Shown piece after piece: positions 6,642 to 8,408 of a DNA stretch of 8,408 nt. Origin of the DNA: Bacteroidota bacterium (GTDB lineage Bacteria; Bacteroidota; Bacteroidia; Bacteroidales; UBA4417). The position numbers and the translations under genes were made by a program. Where the stretch lies: assembly GCA_020048595.1 (NCBI GenBank), contig JAIFMH010000285.1:1-8408 (forward strand). The letters are read 5' to 3'. Every line of letters starts with the position of its first letter. The first letter of the stretch is position 1. The notes under the pieces are model-generated. The model saw only the letters and a list, made by a program, of their open reading frames with translations, ran no database searches and was not told the origin of the DNA.

Positions 6642-7505
6642 TTATAAAGTTAGATAAAAGCATGCGAAAATCAGCATTCCATGCAGCAAAATACTGCCAT
6701 CCAGGATTCCATGATGATAAAAAGCAATCTTTTTGAGTGCTTTGTTATTGATAAAAATGAATGTACAGATCATTGATACTAAGTATGCCGGAAGAATAAA
6801 AATCATGTTGAACGCCACATAATGAACTGAAGCAAAAAATAATGAAAGCAACAACGCAATATTTGATATCAGAAGGGAATTTCTTTCGCCAAACTGTATT
6901 GGAATTGTCCGTAACGAGTCAAGAGCATCGCTTTTTATATCACGGATATCAAACGGAATGGCTATTGCAAAAATAAAGGTGAACCGCTCCGCACACAACA
7001 GCATTATATCCGGGAAGTTAATGTTGCTTTCAGAACTCAAAACGGGTACAAATACAGTCGCCGTAGTCCAGATAAAAGCGATCAGAATGGTTTTCATTCC
7101 GGGTATTCTCAGCAAACGGAAATTTTGTTTTCGCTTTCCGGTGTATGTGAACGAATAAAGCAGCGAGAGAAATGCGAGAGGCAAAAGCAAATAAAGGATT
7201 TCGAACCCGCTATAAAACAAGGAAAATACAAATCCTGTAAAGGCGATAATGATCAATATTTTAATGAGTTTCAGGTTCCCGACCGACCATTTGAGTTTCT
7301 CAATCCCGAAAGCCTCAGTATTGTTGCTTACAGCCCTGAGCCGGTGAAAATTGTAATCGAGCAAAGTTGAAAAGAAGATAACAGCCAGGTATGCAGTTGC
7401 CTGAGGTTTTATGCCGAGCTGAACCTGCGATGCAAGAGTTAAAGCAACAGCTGCCAGGGCCAGCAGTATATTTGAATGAATAATGAAACCAAGAGCTTTC
7501 ATCAT
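6642..7505 (-). CDS. UbiA-like membrane prenyltransferase homologue, first Asp-rich motif degenerate
   Basis: A 287-residue polytopic membrane protein with about eight or nine hydrophobic segments, usual for the UbiA superfamily, which transfers prenyl chains to aromatic or other acceptors. The second Asp-rich motif is clear: DIRDIKSD with Asp186, Asp189 and Asp193, followed by TIPIQFGER (200-208), the usual continuation. A YSFTYTGKR segment (117-125) and the helix around 138-153 also fit. At the place of the first motif (NDxxDxxxD) only LLDYNFHRLR (49-58) is present, with a single Asp50. Prenyl transfer may therefore be altered or lost, or the protein belongs to a divergent subgroup. It is not a recognisable MenA, UbiA or CtaB. 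Two ATGs in a row (7503-7505, 7500-7502) can start it; the first is chosen. It follows the methyltransferase by 35 bp and precedes DUF3788 by 46 bp, all on one strand. Confidence 0.8.
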   Translation of the reverse strand: MMKALGFIIHSNILLALAAVALTLASQVQLGIKPQATAYLAVIFFSTLLDYNFHRLRAVSNNTEAFGIEKLKWSVGNLKLIKILIIIAFTGFVFSLFYSGFEILYLLLPLAFLSLLYSFTYTGKRKQNFRLLRIPGMKTILIAFIWTTATVFVPVLSSESNINFPDIMLLCAERFTFIFAIAIPFDIRDIKSDALDSLRTIPIQFGERNSLLISNIALLLSLFFASVHYVAFNMIFILPAYLVSMICTFIFINNKALKKIAFYHHGILDGSILLHGMLIFACFYLTL

Positions 7506-7540
7506 AATGGAATATGAAAAGAAAGTGGATTTAGCTTGTC

Positions 7541-8408
7541 CTACAAAATCCCCATCAGCTTTTCGAGGTGATGGTATTTTATACCGAAATAGGCTTTGGA
7601 ATCTTTTATCTTTTGTAAAATCAGCTGATCTTTTGGTTGAATGTTTTGATTTTTGATACCCACAATCATCACATTTTTAGGTGTATGCGCATCAGATATA
7701 AATTGGAAAACCTTGGTTTTATAGCCAAAATATTCCAGTATCAGTGCTCGTATTCCATCGGTTACCATTTCGGACTGCCGTTCGAGAAAAATGCCGTATT
7801 TGGTTAGGAAATCCAGGTCGTTGGAGGCTTTGCCGGCTTCTATCTGCCGCCTGATCTGTTTGTGGCAGCAGGGAGCTACAACAATTAAGTCAGCATCTGA
7901 GGTAATTCCTTTATAAATGGCTTCGTCAGTTGCTGTATCGCAGGCATGCAATGCAATCAATATGTTGAAGTCTGAGTTCTCATATTTCTCAATGGTTCCT
8001 TGTTCGAAACTCAGGTTGTTAAATCCCGTATTCTGAGCAATTTTATTGCAAAGTTCGACCAGTTCAGGACGGAATTCAACACCGGTAACACTGGAGTTTA
8101 TTTTAACCACGTTAGTCAGGTAATCGTACAAGGCAAAAGTGAGATAGCCTTTTCCCGAGCCCATATCAACCACTTTCACGGTTTCTTTTGTTGGTATTTC
8201 TTTAATAAGCGTGCTCAGTATTTCGATGTAATGGTTAATCTGTTTATACTTATCCTGGGAGTTGGGAAGTACTTTGCCGGTTTCATCCGTAATTTTCAGT
8301 TCGGTGAGATATGGTTTTTCATTTGAACTGATAAGGCGGTTTTTACTCCTGTCGTGATCGGCTGACGGAACGGTTAAGATAGTTGGCGCATTTTTACGGA
8401 GAATGAAT
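7541..8408 (-). CDS. SAM-dependent methyltransferase, METTL25/RRNAD1-like (partial, 5' end beyond right edge)
   Basis: The frame is open from the TAG at 7541-7543 to the right edge (288 residues), so the true start lies outside. A GTG at 8177-8179 would give a 212-residue protein, but the frame continues upstream with conserved-looking sequence (HDRSKNRLI, then a TDETGKVLPNSQDKYKQINHY segment), so that GTG is internal. The SAM-binding motif I reads VVDMGSGKGYLTF, followed by TGVEFRPEL (second strand acidic residue), ALHACDTATDEA and APCCHKQIR. The HDRxKxRLI, QDKYKQIN, HACDTATD and PCC features fit the Methyltransf_32 group related to eukaryotic METTL25/RRNAD1 proteins. The substrate is unknown; an RNA target is only a guess. 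The enzyme should be cytoplasmic. It heads the visible part of the minus-strand group, 35 bp before the UbiA-like gene. Confidence 0.88.
   Translation of the reverse strand, partial: FILRKNAPTILTVPSADHDRSKNRLISSNEKPYLTELKITDETGKVLPNSQDKYKQINHYIEILSTLIKEIPTKETVKVVDMGSGKGYLTFALYDYLTNVVKINSSVTGVEFRPELVELCNKIAQNTGFNNLSFEQGTIEKYENSDFNILIALHACDTATDEAIYKGITSDADLIVVAPCCHKQIRRQIEAGKASNDLDFLTKYGIFLERQSEMVTDGIRALILEYFGYKTKVFQFISDAHTPKNVMIVGIKNQNIQPKDQLILQKIKDSKAYFGIKYHHLEKLMGIL

Noticed and set aside
829..7505. A prenyl-lipid or hopanoid pathway joining the polyprenyl synthase, MMPL permease and UbiA-like gene
   Set aside because: The genes are in two separate groups several kilobases apart, and no cyclase, squalene or quinone gene is present; same-strand placement alone is too weak.
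7541..8179. A 212-residue methyltransferase starting at GTG 8179
   Set aside because: The same frame is open upstream to the window edge and encodes family-like sequence, so the GTG is internal.

Overview
The window looks like an ordinary chromosomal stretch from a member of the Bacteroidota. Several families are ones commonly met there (DUF3788, a COG1033-type MMPL/RND permease, a divergent UbiA-like membrane protein). Start codons are mostly preceded by A/T-rich sequence rather than a clear Shine-Dalgarno motif, and base composition is moderate. This assignment is an inference from gene content and style; no rRNA or other taxonomic marker is present.

Layout: bases 2-634 (+) hold the C-terminal part of an ABC-F ATPase, cut by the left edge. 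It converges at 635-828 on a gene-free, repeat-rich spacer. This spacer carries four 7-bp GATTTGT-like units, then a 16-bp tandem array that is C-rich on the plus strand and G-rich on the minus strand. Everything from 829 to the right edge is on the minus strand. Read in the direction of transcription (right to left) the order is: a SAM-dependent methyltransferase (5' end outside the window), a UbiA-like membrane protein, a DUF3788 protein, a DUF6544-like protein, a 199-bp gap, a 12-TM MMPL/RND permease with an Asn/Gly/His-rich tail, a 60-bp gap, an RmlA/RfbA nucleotidyltransferase, and a polyprenyl diphosphate synthase 9 bp further on.

Two transcription groups are suggested by spacing. The first is methyltransferase, UbiA-like, DUF3788 and DUF6544-like (gaps of 35, 46 and 6 bp). 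The second is MMPL, rfbA and polyprenyl synthase (gaps of 60 and 9 bp), possibly started from the 199-bp gap. Loosely, the second group is envelope related: an exporter, a sugar nucleotide for surface glycans, and an isoprenoid chain. The sequence does not show that these proteins act together, and rfbA stands without rfbB, rfbC or rfbD.

I see no tRNA, rRNA, CRISPR array, insertion sequence, phage gene or defence system, and no convincing unknown system. The points most worth a second look are the G-quadruplex-capable repeat spacer at the convergent junction, the UbiA-like protein that keeps the second but not the first Asp-rich motif, the His/Asn/Gly tail of the permease, and the unexplained DUF3788/DUF6544-like pair.
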